64,000 nucleotides of DNA from Spinellus fusiger (GCA_025094145.1 JALLLS010000042.1:124001-188000), one strand, 5' to 3'. Shown: positions 1 to 12,327, numbered from the stretch's first letter. Translations and numbers: made by a program. Notes: generated by a model not told the origin, from the letters alone.

Positions 1-621
1 AAATAAAGTAAGTTTTTTTTTTTGGTACGATAAAAGAACCTTAATAACCTTCTATCTAGAGTAAAAGATGCAGATAACGTGGACCAAGTGCTGATGATAC
101 ATCAGGCATTAGTGGGCGCTCCTTTTGGCGTCAAGGCACAGCGAAGATTGGTTCTTCAAGGAGAACTCTCACGTATCGCAACAAACTCAAAAAGTGGAGA
201 GGACAGAACCTATATCTTGTTCACAGATCTATTATTGTTCGTACGACCCAAACAAGAGTCTAAACGTACAATTTTACAGTACAAAGGACATATTATTCTG
301 GAATGTGCTCGCATTCGTGCTCTGTCCATTGAGGAAGCCGGTGGCCGGGAACACTGTCTAGAAATCACCTCTTCTTTTCAAGGTGTCGATACTTTAAATA
401 CCACTTTTATGGGTTCTTCTACAGTCTATGTATTAAAAGCAGGTAGCAAAGATGAACAAAAAGAGTGGCTTGATAAGACAAAGACTGTGATTGAGCGCTT
501 GGATGAAGAAGACAAAGCAAAAAAACGTAAGGAATCTTTTTCTTCTTTCCATCTTCCTTGTACTAAAGATCAACGCTATCTCTTATCTAGTAGCAGCAAG
601 CAAAAGACTAGCTCAGAGTAG
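1..621 (+). CDS. Rho guanine-nucleotide exchange factor, C-terminal PH region (5' partial)
   Basis: Bases 1-7 are the end of an upstream exon. A GTAAGT donor (8-13) and a TCTAG acceptor give a last exon at 60-621, stop TAG. The roughly 187-residue reading starts with the end of a DH-type helix (VDQVLMIHQALVG) and runs into a pleckstrin-homology fold: LVLQGELSRI strand, DRTYILFTDLLLFV, a variable region, then the C-terminal helix with invariant Trp (EQKEWLDKTKTVI). A basic, serine-rich tail follows. DH-PH proteins activate Rho/Rac/Cdc42 GTPases at membranes, and the PH part controls DH activity and lipid binding. The catalytic DH core lies outside the window, so the subfamily cannot be named. 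The ATG-like start at 79 is a GTG inside the exon, not a real start. Confidence 0.8.
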
Positions 622-1725
622 ATCACCACCTCACTCTGTTCGCCCACATACTAGAATGGGCTCTGACATCTCCTCAGGAATATCAGCAGCCAGTGGTGAA
701 AGCTCAAGTGGAAGCAGCCTTGGTCCATCGCACCCCTTGCAGCGGTGAGCAAAGAAATGAACATGAAAATGGAAATGGAAATGGAAATATGAAAGAAAGT
801 TTTCTCTCTTCTTTTCCTGATCCAATTCCCTTTACTACTTTACATATCAAAAATCTACTACGAACATATCCATGTTTATCTGTACATATAGGCCTTTCAA
901 CTGGCACTGTTCTCTTGTTTTCTATCGACAACCTCTTTAAGATAATAATGGACTCGCTTGTCACCAGGTTGTGTTATGCTAATTTGCCTGATGCTAGCAT
1001 ATAATAATTATAGTATCTTACTTTTAATCTTTATTTATTTATTTATTTTCCCTTGTGTTTATTAAAGCAACTCAAATTCCTGTGTGTAATATTTGTGTGG
1101 ATGGCTGGAGCTTAACTTTATTTTCAAGTGTGCCTGACTTTCTTCAGATGGTGTGTCACTTTAATGATTCAACAATCAACTTTAATTCATTCTTGCTTAA
1201 AATGGCTACCAGCACTCTTCTGTCTTTTGAAGTGTCCAGATCACTGTTTCTGATGGGTTGGCTGGGTGGGCTGGTAGGTGGGTAGACTACAGTAGGTGTG
1301 TCTGCACTAGACTACACCATTCAATGAGATTCTGATAGGCTAAGAATGAGTAATGCTACGATGGAACAGACTCAGGTCGTGTGGGTTCCACATAGACATT
1401 TTGTCAATAGATCTCAACACTACTCCTTTGTTAGGGCATGAGCTATACACTCCACTAGGCTAAACCACTTTCAAACAGTCTAACAAAAAGACACATTGGT
1501 TTTAGCATCAGTTGATTGGGTCTTAAAAGGTGGGATGAGGGATTGGCTAGTCATGGCATGTCTAGCTCTCTCATCATCAGGTTTTGTTTTTCCTTTTTCT
1601 GAATCATCCCTAAAGGTGGATAGACAATTCCACATTTCTACCCTATAGTGGCATCAGCAGTGTCAAAATCAATAGACTCAGGTTGCAGTCAGAAAGTGAG
1701 ACTGTTTCTTCTTTATTTATTGCAG

Positions 1726-1806
1726 AGTCTATAGCAGTCTATAGCAGTCTATAGCAGTCTATATTCTATCTATATTCTATCTATATTCTATTTACATTCT
1801 ATCTAG
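1726..1806. repeat. Tandem AGTCTATAGC and TCTATATTCTA repeats
   Basis: Four copies of the 10-mer AGTCTATAGC are followed by three to four copies of a TCTATATTCTA-like unit ending at TCTAGA. Simple tandem expansion in intergenic DNA. Confidence 0.85.
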
Positions 1807-2066
1807 AAGATGGATAAAAGGATAAATGATCCCTCTCCAATAGAAATTCTACCTTGCCATAACATTGGACCTTGGTAAGCGTGTGTAATGATTTGGTCAT
1901 CCATCACTTCACAAAAGCTTTATCTGTGCTTCCCAAAGCATAAAAATAAATGAATAAGAAAGGGGGTGGGAGGGGTGAGAGAGAATGAAGATTGGACGTA
2001 TATGGTATTCAGACATACCTTTCTTTTCCGAATCAAATAGCGATGGCATTGTCTTTTATGTATTCA

Positions 2067-2091
2067 TGTGTGTGTGTGTGTGTGTGTGTGT
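2067..2091. repeat. (TG)n microsatellite
   Basis: Twelve uninterrupted TG dinucleotides in intergenic DNA. Confidence 0.95.
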
Positions 2092-2162
2092 ATCTCTCCA
2101 CCCACCTCTTTATCGTATGTCTACATTCTTGGTGCTTCTGTCAGCAAGATAGGAAATAAGAA

Positions 2163-2560
2163 TCAGACAAAACCCTGACTGTTTCCTTCTGCGTCCTCTT
2201 TATCAGTGCCTATCCAAAGGAAATTCACTCGTCTATTGGACTGAAAATACTCATTCTTTTCTTGGAAAATAAACTGTCTCAACCTCACTGTGTCTAATGG
2301 GAAGACAGGTTGGCTTTCTGTGCTAGTGCTGTCTTTGAAAACTAGACAAAGAAATAGAAAGAAATAAGAAAGGCAATTACTTGATTTGTTATTTTTTAAG
2401 ATACAGTGTTCATGTCCGAGAGTACGCAAGGCAGGGATGTTTTCCCAAAGTTGGGATTCAAGGAGGGAATTTACTTGATTGAGTGACCAACTTCAAGTCT
2501 GCGAGAATGCACAATGCTTTGTTTCATGTGTACAAGAACAGCGTTTACTCCTTGGATACG
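2163..2560 (-). other. Possible unrecognised gene fragment
   Basis: On the minus strand an acceptor (TTTATTTATAG) precedes an open stretch, GRIQGVNAVLVHMKQ. A second stretch contains LLESQLWENIPALRTLGHE, then a 40-nt GTAATTG...TCTAG intron-like segment, then a 60-codon reading (KDSTSTESQPVFPLDTVRL onward) to a stop at 2163. Amino-acid composition looks coding and splice-like signals fit the small introns of nearby genes, but I recognise no family and no convincing start. It could be chance or a decayed gene. Confidence 0.2.
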
Positions 2561-2667
2561 TCCTATAAATAAAAGAGCAAGAGATCCATGTAACTCTTTG
2601 CAAAGCCTTGTATAGCCCTCTTTTCATCTATTTATCGGCCTTATCTTTTATAATGAATTGTTCTGAG

Positions 2668-2712
2668 ATGATGATGATAATAATAATGATAATAATAATT
2701 ACTATAATAATA
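2668..2712. repeat. (GATGAT)/(AATAAT) trinucleotide-rich tract
   Basis: A run of GATGATGATAATAATAATGATAATAATAAT-type trinucleotides in noncoding DNA. Low complexity; no function visible. Confidence 0.8.
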
Positions 2713-4900
2713 AAGGGCTTAATGTTTGATACTCAGGCTATAGTTTTGTTTGTTTCATCTTATGCCTTTGAGCCTTATATCCATCTTATCTATTCACATT
2801 GAATAGACTACAGGCCCATTTTAATGATAAGAAGCTGAGAATTTACTTATTCAATCGATTGTGTATTGTTCATGAGATAGTGGATAGAAAGACTTCATCT
2901 TATCCTCACTGATAACGCTGCTTGATTTGAGTCAGGCGACTCTTTCTTTTTCCTTAACCCACTAAAATAGACTCAAAATAAGTAGAAAAGAACAAGACAA
3001 GATAAAAAAGGGGGTCTATTGTTATGACAATAAAGACTATAAAACGTGGATAAGGAATGAACATATTAAAATACTAAAGACAATCGTTGTTCTATGGAGA
3101 ATCCCTCAATACAATAAATCAGGCAAACAATGCTATTGAACTCACTGACAGCAGCCCCTGAAAGAAAAAAAAATGAAAAAAAAAAGATTCGGAGACTGAG
3201 TGTCTTATTTGAAGTCTGCCAAGATGTTTCGCGGTAGTAGAAGAGAGCTCATTTTACTATTATTACAATAAGCATCGATGGTCTGATATTCTATTCTTAA
3301 TATTTCTGTTTAAAATGCCATGCCTTGTTATTTAATTCAGAAACAATTGTCCATCTTCAAGAGGATATAAGGCTCGATGTCCTACAAGCAAAAAGACCTT
3401 GTGGCCTGAACTAGATGTTGAGAGAACAGTGGCTATTCATGATACCTCCTCGATCCTAGTTCAATGGTGACTAAAGTGTAGAAGAGTGTGTGTTTTCTAC
3501 GCGGAAATAGATTCTGCTATTAGGATGGCCCGAATAATTCATGTGGTTACTCAAACTTATTGCTTTGTTAGCATAGACCCAAAGCTTAAATGAGGGATGA
3601 ATGGCAAAAGTATACGCCTATCTGCAAGTCAATCAATGAGTCAGTCAGTGCTTAGAATTGTGTGTCCAGACCGTGATATATCTTGGTTATAAAATAGTGG
3701 TTTATTGTGTAGTTTGAAAGATACAGTATTCACATGGAGCCAATCGATAATGGACACCGAGACGAGCCAATGATCATGCCAATGGGATGGTGTGTCTGCC
3801 TTGGCCCTCTCCTTTGTGCCATGAAGGGCGTTTATGGTTCTTTTCTATTCTTATTGGATGAGGGAGTGGGCTGAAAATACTCCCGGATCTTATCACTCTA
3901 GTCCATGAGTAATAAAAGAGTAATCATTGATACACTATGCAGTGTTCTGGTGTGGTAATTAAGCCGTTGTATTTATTGTAAATGTAATATTCTGTGCATA
4001 GATGAAGAGTATTGAATTAACATTTATAATTCCCCTGATTAAAATGGGTGATGTTACTAGCACTCTAAGCACATTGGTAAGACAATCGATCTGTTCTATC
4101 TATCAGAGAAGGAGAATACGAAAATACGGCCAAGTCACTAGTCCAAGACAATAGAAACGTGCCAGTGAAGCAGTAGTAAATAACAGAGTATCTTTTTTCA
4201 TTGGTAGTTTCCATAAAAGTAGATGTGCCGATCACCACTATGTTGATCCAAATTCATTTCATTAGTGTGCATCTCTTTTCTCTTGCTTTTTATCTATAAA
4301 GAAACTACAGGCTGGTAAAAATGTACTTTTCCGCGTGAAGACAATACAAAGAAGGAAATTTTGGTTCATTATGAATTTATCACCAGCAGATCTGCCATGA
4401 GACCCTTAACTTGTATTTCTCACGTGATGTACCAAAAAATACCCTACTGCCTTGGGTAGATGGACTGTTGAGTGGACTGCTTTGAATCCTCTAGACTAGA
4501 GGGAAGTCTGCTCCAATTTCTTATGGGATCATAGTATTGATGGTGGTATTGATGGTGGTATTGATAACAGAATGGAATAACTCCCTGCACTTTATAAGAA
4601 CGCTTTATGCAGATGAGAATAGCTTATATCAAAGCTACTCTATCATTTAGCATCAAGACTATATGGTGTGGTCTTAAGAAATAAACACTCCCTATTGCTA
4701 AACACACTCCCTTTGTGGATGGGGTTTTCATGAACACTCGTATAGCTCAATGGCAAATAACAGAAGGTCTGCTGGATCGCTCTTTTAATTTCCTTATGAA
4801 AGGATGAAAAGAAGTGACATGAGAGATAACTATTAGACTTGATAACAATGACAAGAACAAGGTATAATATAGAAATGTAGAAGCATTTTTGAATCACACT

Positions 4901-5733
4901 CTACTCAGAATCAACATAGTCTGAGGCGATTGGCCCAAAGTAGGGCAATTCATATCTTTCCAAAGAAGCACCGTCCAAATAAGCATGGTATCTGTAATGC
5001 AATGATGAATAGACAGCACACTAGCAGATAGGATAGAATAGAATAGATAGAAATGTAGATAGAATAGAATAGATAGATAGATAGATAGAAATGTAGATAG
5101 ATATCTCTTACGTGAGCCAAAGAAGGAGCGCCACACTTGCCATCAACAACATCCATGAAAGGACACTGGAGATGAACACGATAAAAAAGTGCAGACACAT
5201 CAATGCCAAAAACACCATGGAAGACTAATCACTCACCATGTTAGATCCAAAGGAAAGCTCTTCTTTCTCTTTCTCTCTTAGTGTAAGTAAGCTAACAAAA
5301 TACCTGCCAAGCATGGAATCTCACATAATCATTTTGTGTCTCTAGCACAAGCAGTAAAAGACCTAAACCCATAGCATCAATCACCATACCTACAGTCCAT
5401 AGTACCTGTAATGGGTCCTAGTACATAAGCAAGTGCTGCCTCAATATCCACTCGAATGGGTAAGGAAGTTTCGTACTTGTTGACACGCAGCGTATCTGAA
5501 GAAGCTCCTCGTAAACTGCCTCCCAGTCCAGCCGTATCGCCATAGAGTCCTTGTTCCAAGAAAGAGGCAGATGAGCTTCCTACATTAGGCTCTCCTGAAG
5601 AAAAGACATTGTGAGATGGCACAAATGTATCAACATTCTTGGATTTTTCCTTTTTCTTTTGATGATTTCTTTCTTTCTTTAGTCTTTGGGTTCTGTCTTC
5701 GTCAGGCGAGGGCTTATACGGCGAGAAATCCAT
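4901..5733 (-). CDS. DUF4870 / UPF0132-type small membrane protein
   Basis: Four exons on the minus strand: 5406-5733, 5304-5362, 5112-5224, 4901-4991, giving about 196 residues. All three introns are GT-AG and keep frame. The N-terminus is hydrophilic, charged and Ser/Gly-rich (about residues 1-85). The conserved core begins with YETSLPIRVDIEAALAYVLG and continues across intron 1 as GPITGLLLLVLETQNDYVRF, then HAWQ. This pattern is typical of DUF4870/Tic20-like small membrane proteins. Two hydrophobic segments follow (FLALMCLHFFIVFISSVLSW; MLLMASVALLLWLT), then a conserved end, YHAYLDGASLERYELPYFGP. Function in fungi is uncertain. Intron 3 carries a tetranucleotide (GATA)n tract. The spliced model is strongly supported because each exon joins into family-conserved text. 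Confidence 0.85.
5030..5105. repeat. (GATA)n / GAATA repeat in intron 3 of the DUF4870 gene
   Basis: AGAATAGATAGAAATGTAG units and four GATA repeats lie entirely within the third intron of the minus-strand membrane-protein gene. Confidence 0.8.
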
Positions 5734-5908
5734 ACTAACAAGGACAAGTAGTCAATGGAAGATGTTCCCTCTGCACTGAGCGGGATTCCAATGAGCTGAC
5801 GTCAAACACGCGTCCCAATAGGGAAAACAGCGAGGCACGACAAAAAAAAAGTACTTACATTTATTTGTTGGCTTGTTTATTTATTTGTTTTTTGTTTTTT
5901 TTATTTCC
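5734..5908. promoter_or_regulatory. Divergent promoter with CRE and MCB sites
   Basis: Only 175 bp separate the starts of the DUF4870 gene (-) and POB3 (+). The stretch contains a perfect palindromic CRE/ATF site TGACGTCA at 5797-5804 and, four bases further, ACGCGT at 5808-5813, the MluI cell-cycle box bound by MBF-type factors in ascomycete yeasts. A pyrimidine-rich leader (TTTGTTTTTTGTTTTTTTTA) directly precedes the POB3 ATG. Sites are seen; their use is inferred. Confidence 0.5.
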
Positions 5909-7874
5909 ATGTCAGAAAGAAAACATATTGACTTTAACGGTATATTCTGTGGTATCAAACCAGAAACAGGAAGATTCCGTCTTGCTCCCACTGCAGTTGG
6001 ATGGAAGGCGTCTGACGATAAAGCGAATATTATCAGTGCTGAAGATCTTAAGAAAGTGTCTTGGATCAGAGCAGCAAGAGGCTACCAGTTGCGTATTACC
6101 AACAAAGACAACACTGTTTCCAAGTTCGATGGGTTCAAATTGGAGGTTGGCTTGTTAATGTATAAAGTCAACTCACCATGAACAGGACTTTGATACTTTG
6201 AAGGATACTATTAAGCTTTATTACAAAATGGTACTTGAGTCCAAAGAACTCAGTGTCAAAGGATGGAATTGGGGAAAGACTGATTTCCAAGGTAATGTCT
6301 AAGCAGGAAAACACAACTCACGGAAACATAGGATCTGATCTTGTCTTTAATGTCACCAACAAGACAATGTTTGAATTACCACTTGCACAAGCCATCGGAG
6401 CTAATAAGCCAGGAAAGAATGAAGTGTCTATTAACTTTGTTGATCCTGGACAACCTGCACCTGAAGGCGTAAATCCCAGAGAGATTGATGAATTGATGGA
6501 TGTTACCTTTTATATTCCCGGCACAGTGGCTAAGGAGACAGACAACAATGAGGAAGATGGGGATGAAGAAGAAGTCAATGCAGACATGGTCTTTTATGAG
6601 AACGTCAAGTCCAAGTTAGAATTCAGTCAAATGACAACAGAAAATATTGTACAGTTCCAGGAAGTACTTTGTCTTACTCCTCGGTAAGGATGGATCAGTA
6701 GGGGTAGATCATAAATTGACACTCTTTTTGTATACTAGTGGTCGCTACAATATCGATATGTACCAGGATTTTCTTCGTTTACGTGGAAAAACCTACGACT
6801 ACAAGATTCAATATTCCAGTATTATCAAGCTGTTCCTGTTATTGAAGCCTGATGAAGTACATGTATTGTTTGTTGTAAGTAGACAAAAGTGTGGGCTACG
6901 TGTGCAAGCATTCACAAGGGAGAATGTGATTTCTATAGATTGGCTTGGATCCGCCTTTACGTCAAGGTCAAACGAAATACCCTTTCCTTGTTTTCCAATT
7001 TGTGCGTGAAGATGAAGTGGATGTTGAACTGAACTTGGACGAGTATGTACACAATATCCATGATAATCAAATAGAGTTGTATCTAAATAGCTTGTTAGGG
7101 CAACAATGAACGAGAAATATGATAACAAATTACTAAAGCATTATGAAGCACCCACCTATGAAGTTATCAGTACAATCTTCCGTTCATTGACTGGTAGAAA
7201 AGTGACAGTACCAGGTGCTTATCGAAGGTAAGGGTAGAAAAGTGTGTGGACAAAGACAGATGATGCTCTTTTCTAGTCATCACGGTGCCCATGCCCTTAA
7301 GTGTTCTATGAAGGCAAATGAAGGCTATCTGTACCCGCTGGAAAAAAGCTTCCTGTTTATACCAAAGCCTCCTACCTTTATTCCTCTTCATGAAATCAGT
7401 ATTGTTACCTTCTCACGTGTTGGTACATCATCTGGGGCCAGCTCACGTACTTTTGATATGAAGTTTCATATGAAGAGTGGAAATGACATTCAGTTCTCCA
7501 GTATTAATCGTGAAGAATATGCTAACCTCGAGGACTTTATAAAACAAAAGAAGATCAAGATCAAGACTGAGAATAATGAAGAGACAATCATTACATATAC
7601 AGATATTGATGACGGAATAGAAGATGAAGATGACAACTATGATAACAGCCGTAAGAAACGACGAACTGAAGTTAGAATGCCAAGTCAGATTGATGATGAA
7701 GATGAGAGTCGTAAGTTCTCTATAGAGAGTCATAAGGAGAGGAGAATCACTAACATCTTTTTTTTTGTAGCTGATGAGGACTTTGCACCTGATGAAAGTG
7801 GCAGCGATGTACCTGAAGAATATGATTCTGATGCACATGATTCATCTGCAGGTGAAGAAGAAGAGGATGATTAA
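5909..7874 (+). CDS. POB3: FACT complex subunit POB3/SSRP1
   Basis: Eight exons: 5909-6145, 6186-6291, 6332-6683, 6739-6874, 6939-7042, 7099-7227, 7277-7710, 7771-7874; 1602 nt, 533 residues, all introns GT-AG. POB3 pairs with Spt16 in FACT, the nuclear histone H2A-H2B chaperone acting in transcription and replication. The N-terminal dimerisation region is seen in [20 protein letters not shown] and [14 protein letters not shown]. The Pob3/SSRP1 middle domain with tandem PH folds is seen in [32 protein letters not shown] and [14 protein letters not shown]. An acidic tail ([19 protein letters not shown]) closes it. No HMG box is present, as in fungal Pob3 and unlike animal SSRP1. The start ATG at 5909 fits the family N-terminus. 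The exon 5 donor GTATGT at 7043 was chosen because it gives [15 protein letters not shown]. The last intron (60 nt) is a multiple of three without stops. Confidence 0.95.
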
Positions 7875-8030
7875 CTTGCTGGCAAAGCTACTTTGGCTTC
7901 TGTAAATAATAAACAATACTTATTTTGAGCTTTTTTTTTATTAGCCATACTGTAGCCTGATGCATGTTTATATTTTTTGTATGATGTAGATTAAATATTT
8001 TTATTATTTTATTTTTGGCTATATGGCACA

Positions 8031-8387
8031 CGCTTCGTTTGCCTACACGCAGTAGAATGCACTGTGTCCTGCCTGTCCAATTTTCTTCTTACCTTTTCTG
8101 TTCTTCTTTGGTGGAAAATCAAGACCATTTTCTGTTTCTCTGTCCTGAGAAGAGGCGTGTGTGGAGTCTTGTTCTCTATCGTTGGCATCCCTCTTGGAGT
8201 CTCAAGGATGTTCAGTCTTTGTTTTCTTGTTGCCCTCTTTCTCTGCCAGACGCCAACCTTGGTGTTCTGGTGGTGACTGCTATAGTGCAGGCAATTTGGC
8301 ATGCCCACTGGGCCTTTATATTTGACTCTGTTCCTTTTCTTCATGGTGTTGGAAATGGGTAGACCTAGTCACCTATTTCGGGAGAAC
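8031..8387 (+). pseudogene. 5'-truncated LINE, C-terminal ORF2 end
   Basis: About 110 codons read as the tail of a LINE reverse-transcriptase protein. A Cys/His knuckle-like block ENQDHFLFLCPEKRRVW parallels PLHFLFQCLPKWQVW at 39750 and PKHFLVTCPRVWPVW near 8880 (minus). It begins directly after the GCTATATGGCACA duplication, the usual 5' truncation of target-primed reverse transcription. Its 3' UTR and A-tail continue at 16502-17041 on the far side of later insertions. No RT core is present, so it is a dead fragment. Confidence 0.7.
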
Positions 8388-8749
8388 TTATTATAGTAAT
8401 TTTTTTTTGTATAAGACACTTTATATTGAGCGTCTTTACGCAGTCACACGTCGCACTGAGAGGTCTGACTGGGAAAGCATATTGGACACAAGTCACTTGC
8501 AGAAAATTAAAATAACAGAAAAAGAAAGAAAAAAAAACTAGCTAAACAAAAGGAGTATATAGGAGAAAAGGGCATAAAGTTAAAAAATAAACACTAGACT
8601 ATGACATGTCTTTGTTTTCGTGGGTAAGGGTGGTAAGAAGGGATTGGGCATGTTCAGAGACAGTGGAGGTGAGGAAAGGAGAGTTGTGGAAGTGGCTGGC
8701 CCAGTAGCCATGCCAAATTGCCTGTAGTACCACTCCATAGACTTGACTA

Positions 8750-11700
8750 CTAGTCAGAGGTCCATTGGGAGGAAGAGAAAAGGAATGTAAATATCAGATA
8801 GTATCTGCTTGCAAAGGAGTGTATATGTTGAGCCAATATGGCAAAACGGACATCCAGACAGGCCAAACCCTTGGACAAGTCACTAAGAAATGTTTGGGAC
8901 TGTGGCAAGGGTGAGAGCATAGGCGGCAAGAGGGAGACAGGACGATGGTGGGCATAATGTGGTGTAGGAGTGACAAGGTGGACAGTTTGCCATACAACAG
9001 GCAAAACCAAACATTCCTTGCCACATGTGGCATAGGTGCCTTCCAAAAGGCTTTCCACTTGTTGGGTGGAAGCAAGGCAGCAGGAGAAGAGTTTGGCATA
9101 GGTGTTGTATAGCATAGTGAGTGGAAGACTTGTAATGAGAATGAGTGCATAAGTGGCAAGTTGAATAAGGATATTGTTAGGGGAGAAGAAGGCATATCCA
9201 CAGTATCAGGATATGATGACTGTGGGTTCATATGAGGAGTGCATGAGTGGATGATGTGATGGTTATCCACATCATGGAAGAAATGAGAGAGAAGGTAAGG
9301 GCGCATTGGCCAATCTGTCCAAGGACAACATTGTAAGGATTGTGTGGGGAGGTCATAATAATAAGCATTGGCAACTGTAAGGTTTTTGAGGCCTGGACTA
9401 GCTGGAGTGGGGTCAGTGGTTGATGATATACATATGGATGACAGGGGAAGGCAAAGACATGTAGCAGGAGACAAGTCACTGCACAATTGTGGGAGGGGAA
9501 GATGGTCAAAAGCCAAGAAAAGAAGATTAAATGAATGTGAATGGGGCAGACGTAAAGCAGAACAAAAAGCAGGAAAAAAGAAAAGAAAGAGACATATAAT
9601 AAGAAAAATAGGCACAAAGCCAGAGGATTGGAAGGGGAGCATATTGGGTGACAGGACAAAGGAGAGGGAGCCAACAAAACTGGAGTGAGGCCTGTTGAGT
9701 GGACGGATCTAGCACACCAAGACCACCACAGTGACAAGGGAGACATAGGTTGACATAGCTGATGGGAGGAAACATCCTTCTCATCAGGAACTTACTTACC
9801 ATAGATTTTAGCTTGGCATAAAAGGAGACAGGAAACCAGAAAAGACAGAGAACATGCCAGAGCTTGGAGAGAACCAAAGTGTTAACCACAGTGGCTCTAC
9901 CTCAAACTGACAGGAATCGTTGTGAATGAATGGAGTGCTTGCTGGATGGTGGCAAGAAGTTGGGTGGCATAGGTGTTGCATTGTAAAGAAGTGTGGATGA
10001 GGGGATAACTAAGGTAAATGAGTAGAGAAAGAGAAGAGTGGTCTATCCAAGAGGGAATACCAGCTCTTGTAAGTGGCTCATGCCATTCAGGCAGAGGAGC
10101 ACCAGAGAGGGAAAAGGCATGGGTTTTGTCAAGGTTAGCATGGGCGTTGGAGGCAAGGCTTTAGGTGTCAAGGTGGTGGCAAAGGCAAGTGAGGTTGGAG
10201 AGTGTGCTGGGGCAGGCAAGGATGTTGTTGGCATAAGCAAGTAATTTGAGGCATAAGAGAGGTGAGGCATAGGGGATGGAATGACCTCTGAAGAGAGGAT
10301 CATCTTGGATGGCAAGAAGGAGCAGTTCAAGGACAAAGTTAAAAAGGACTGGAGATAATGGGCCTTCCTGCCTGAGACCTCTTGCTTGGGTGACAGGATG
10401 AGAAAGGTGCCCATTAATATTGATGTGGATTTTTGTGTTGAAAAAGAGGGAGGTGACAAGGGAAGAAGGGAAACAAAAACAGGTAAGGATGGACTGGAGG
10501 TAAGAAAGATGGACATGGTCATAAGTCTTCTCTTGGTTGAGAAGGACACCAATGGTGGGGGAATGAGAGGAAGAGGCATGCTCTATTGCTAACTTGATCA
10601 TTAGACCATTGTCAGCAATAAAGCAAGAAGGGAGGAAGCTAGTTTGGTAGGGATTAATGAGTGTCTTTGCTACCCAGACCATTCTAGAGTTCAGCATCTA
10701 TGTAAACACTTTAGCATCACAATTGATCAGAGAAAGGGGGCACCAGTTGTGAAGGAGGGTAAGATCACCTTTCTTGGGTAGGAGGCACATAGTAGTGTCC
10801 ATCCAAGAAGAGGGAAATAGGGAGAGGGAAAGGGCATCATTGTAAAGATGGGTAATGAGTGTGGCATAGAGAGGGTGGGCATAAACAAGGGAAAGGATTG
10901 GATAAGGAAGACCATCTGGACCAGGACTGCTAGCTTTGGGGCTGCAAGATACACTGTCACAGATGTCAAGGATGGTGAAGGGAAGGAGAAGGAAGGATTG
11001 TTGTTCTGCTGTGAGTTGGCAGTTGGGAGTGATGTGATCCAGCAATTGGGATGTGGCAGTGGGGTCGGTGGGTTCAGGGGAAAAGAGGGTTGTATAAAAG
11101 GAATGTGCTGTGTCTGTCATAGTGGAAGGAGTGGTGCATAGGCCGTTGGTGACTGGATGTTGGAGGGAGGGCATATGTTGCTGAGAGGCACATTGGGAGA
11201 TGGTATTCTTGAGGAAACTGGCAGATTTCTCACCTTTTTCTTGCCAACATTTGCCAGCTCAAAGAGATGAGATATCCACCAGTTCCTGTTGGAGGGTGGC
11301 AATTTGCTGGTCAAGGGAAGGAAGGACTTAGTGGAGAATGGCAAGAGGAGGTTTGCTACAAAGCAGCTTGTTACACTTACTCTGCAGCATCTTCAATTGC
11401 TTGTCTCTCCATGGAACATGCTTCTGGCTAAACTTCTTGGCTATACGTTGCACTGCCTGCTTCACTGTTTCCCAATTGACTTGTGCTGAGGGAGAAGTGA
11501 GAGAAGGAAAGAGGTTGGTGAGGGTGGAACAGAGCTGTTATTTGAAGGAAGGATTGGAGACAAGGAGAGGATTAGCACACCAGGTGCCTTTTCCACTGGG
11601 CAAAATACCCAAGCAGAAGGAGGCAGAAAGAAGAGAATGATCAGTCCAAGAGGATGAGACCAGCTCAACATTGGATGACTTAAGGGAAGAAGAAAGAGAG

Positions 11701-12280
11701 GAGAGGGTATAAATATAGTCAATAGTAGAGAGGATAGTGGCATTGCACCTAAAGGTAGGTAATGGAAGAGAAGGAGGGGCATAGTGACAGTCCACAAAGT
11801 ATGAAGAGAGATATTCACACCAGGGTATAAGAAGAGGATGAGTAGAGGGAGTGTGAAGAGACATGTTGAAGTCTCCCATAATAAAGAGGCAATCCCAAAT
11901 GAGTGGGTTGTGTAAAATAGAAAAGGAACAAAGGTTATGAAAAAAGTCTCTTCATTGAGGAAGAGAACTAGCAGGGGCATAAAGAACAAGGACATAGAAA
12001 GGATCATAAAAGGAAAAAACATGACTTACCTTGACCAGCAGGGTGCAATCATCCTCTGGTAAGGGTATGCGGTTGAAATGAAGGTGAGGAGAGAGAGAAA
12101 CAATACCACAATGGTATGTCCATAGGGAAGAGTGGGCACAGAATTGTTGGTGAAGGAGGGTGGCAAGTTGAGGTGATGTGATATATGTTTTTTGAAGGGC
12201 AATGATGTTGAAAGAGGATTGTCAAAGAAAGGAAATGAAGTCTGAACAACAAGAAGGATCAGACATTTTAGTCAAGCTAT
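8750..12280 (-). pseudogene. LINE-B ORF2: endonuclease and reverse transcriptase, inactive
   Basis: Collinear fragments in several frames follow a LINE ORF2. The APE endonuclease has INCNSLTK, GDFN at about 11870, TIDYIYTL and SWTDHSLLSASF. The fingers show SSPGPDGLPYPIL and LLPKKGDL. RT motif A is degraded (LLNQEKTYDHV), motif B is GLRQEGPLSPVLFNF, and motif C reads YANN instead of YADD. The C-terminal region has GGLGVLDPSTQQASLQF and a Cys/His block. Endonuclease motif ALQ-E-T reads ALQKT, so the catalytic Glu is also lost. Multiple stops and frameshifts interrupt it. It cannot encode a working enzyme. Confidence 0.8.
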
Positions 12281-12327
12281 TGCAGTTGATGCTGGCAATG
12301 CTGACAGAAAGAGGAAGAGCCAACATC

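Larger units (their letters stand above)
622..4900. other. Long intergenic region, no gene recognised
   Basis: Open frames here are short and do not resemble known families. It holds simple repeats (listed separately) and AT-rich DNA. ATTTATTTATTTATTT near 1030 follows the RhoGEF and may belong to its 3' UTR. One weak spliced-gene-like stretch on the minus strand at 2163-2560 is listed separately. I saw no tRNA or rRNA. Confidence 0.5.

Noticed and set aside
1726..2092. CRISPR-like direct repeats
   Set aside because: Units are contiguous short tandem repeats without unique spacers, in a eukaryotic genome.
7041..7098. Alternative exon 5 ends in POB3 (read-through to [11 protein letters not shown], or acceptor after AAATAG)
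   Set aside because: They hit a stop or add non-family residues; the GTATGT donor with the TTGTTAG acceptor keeps conserved text.
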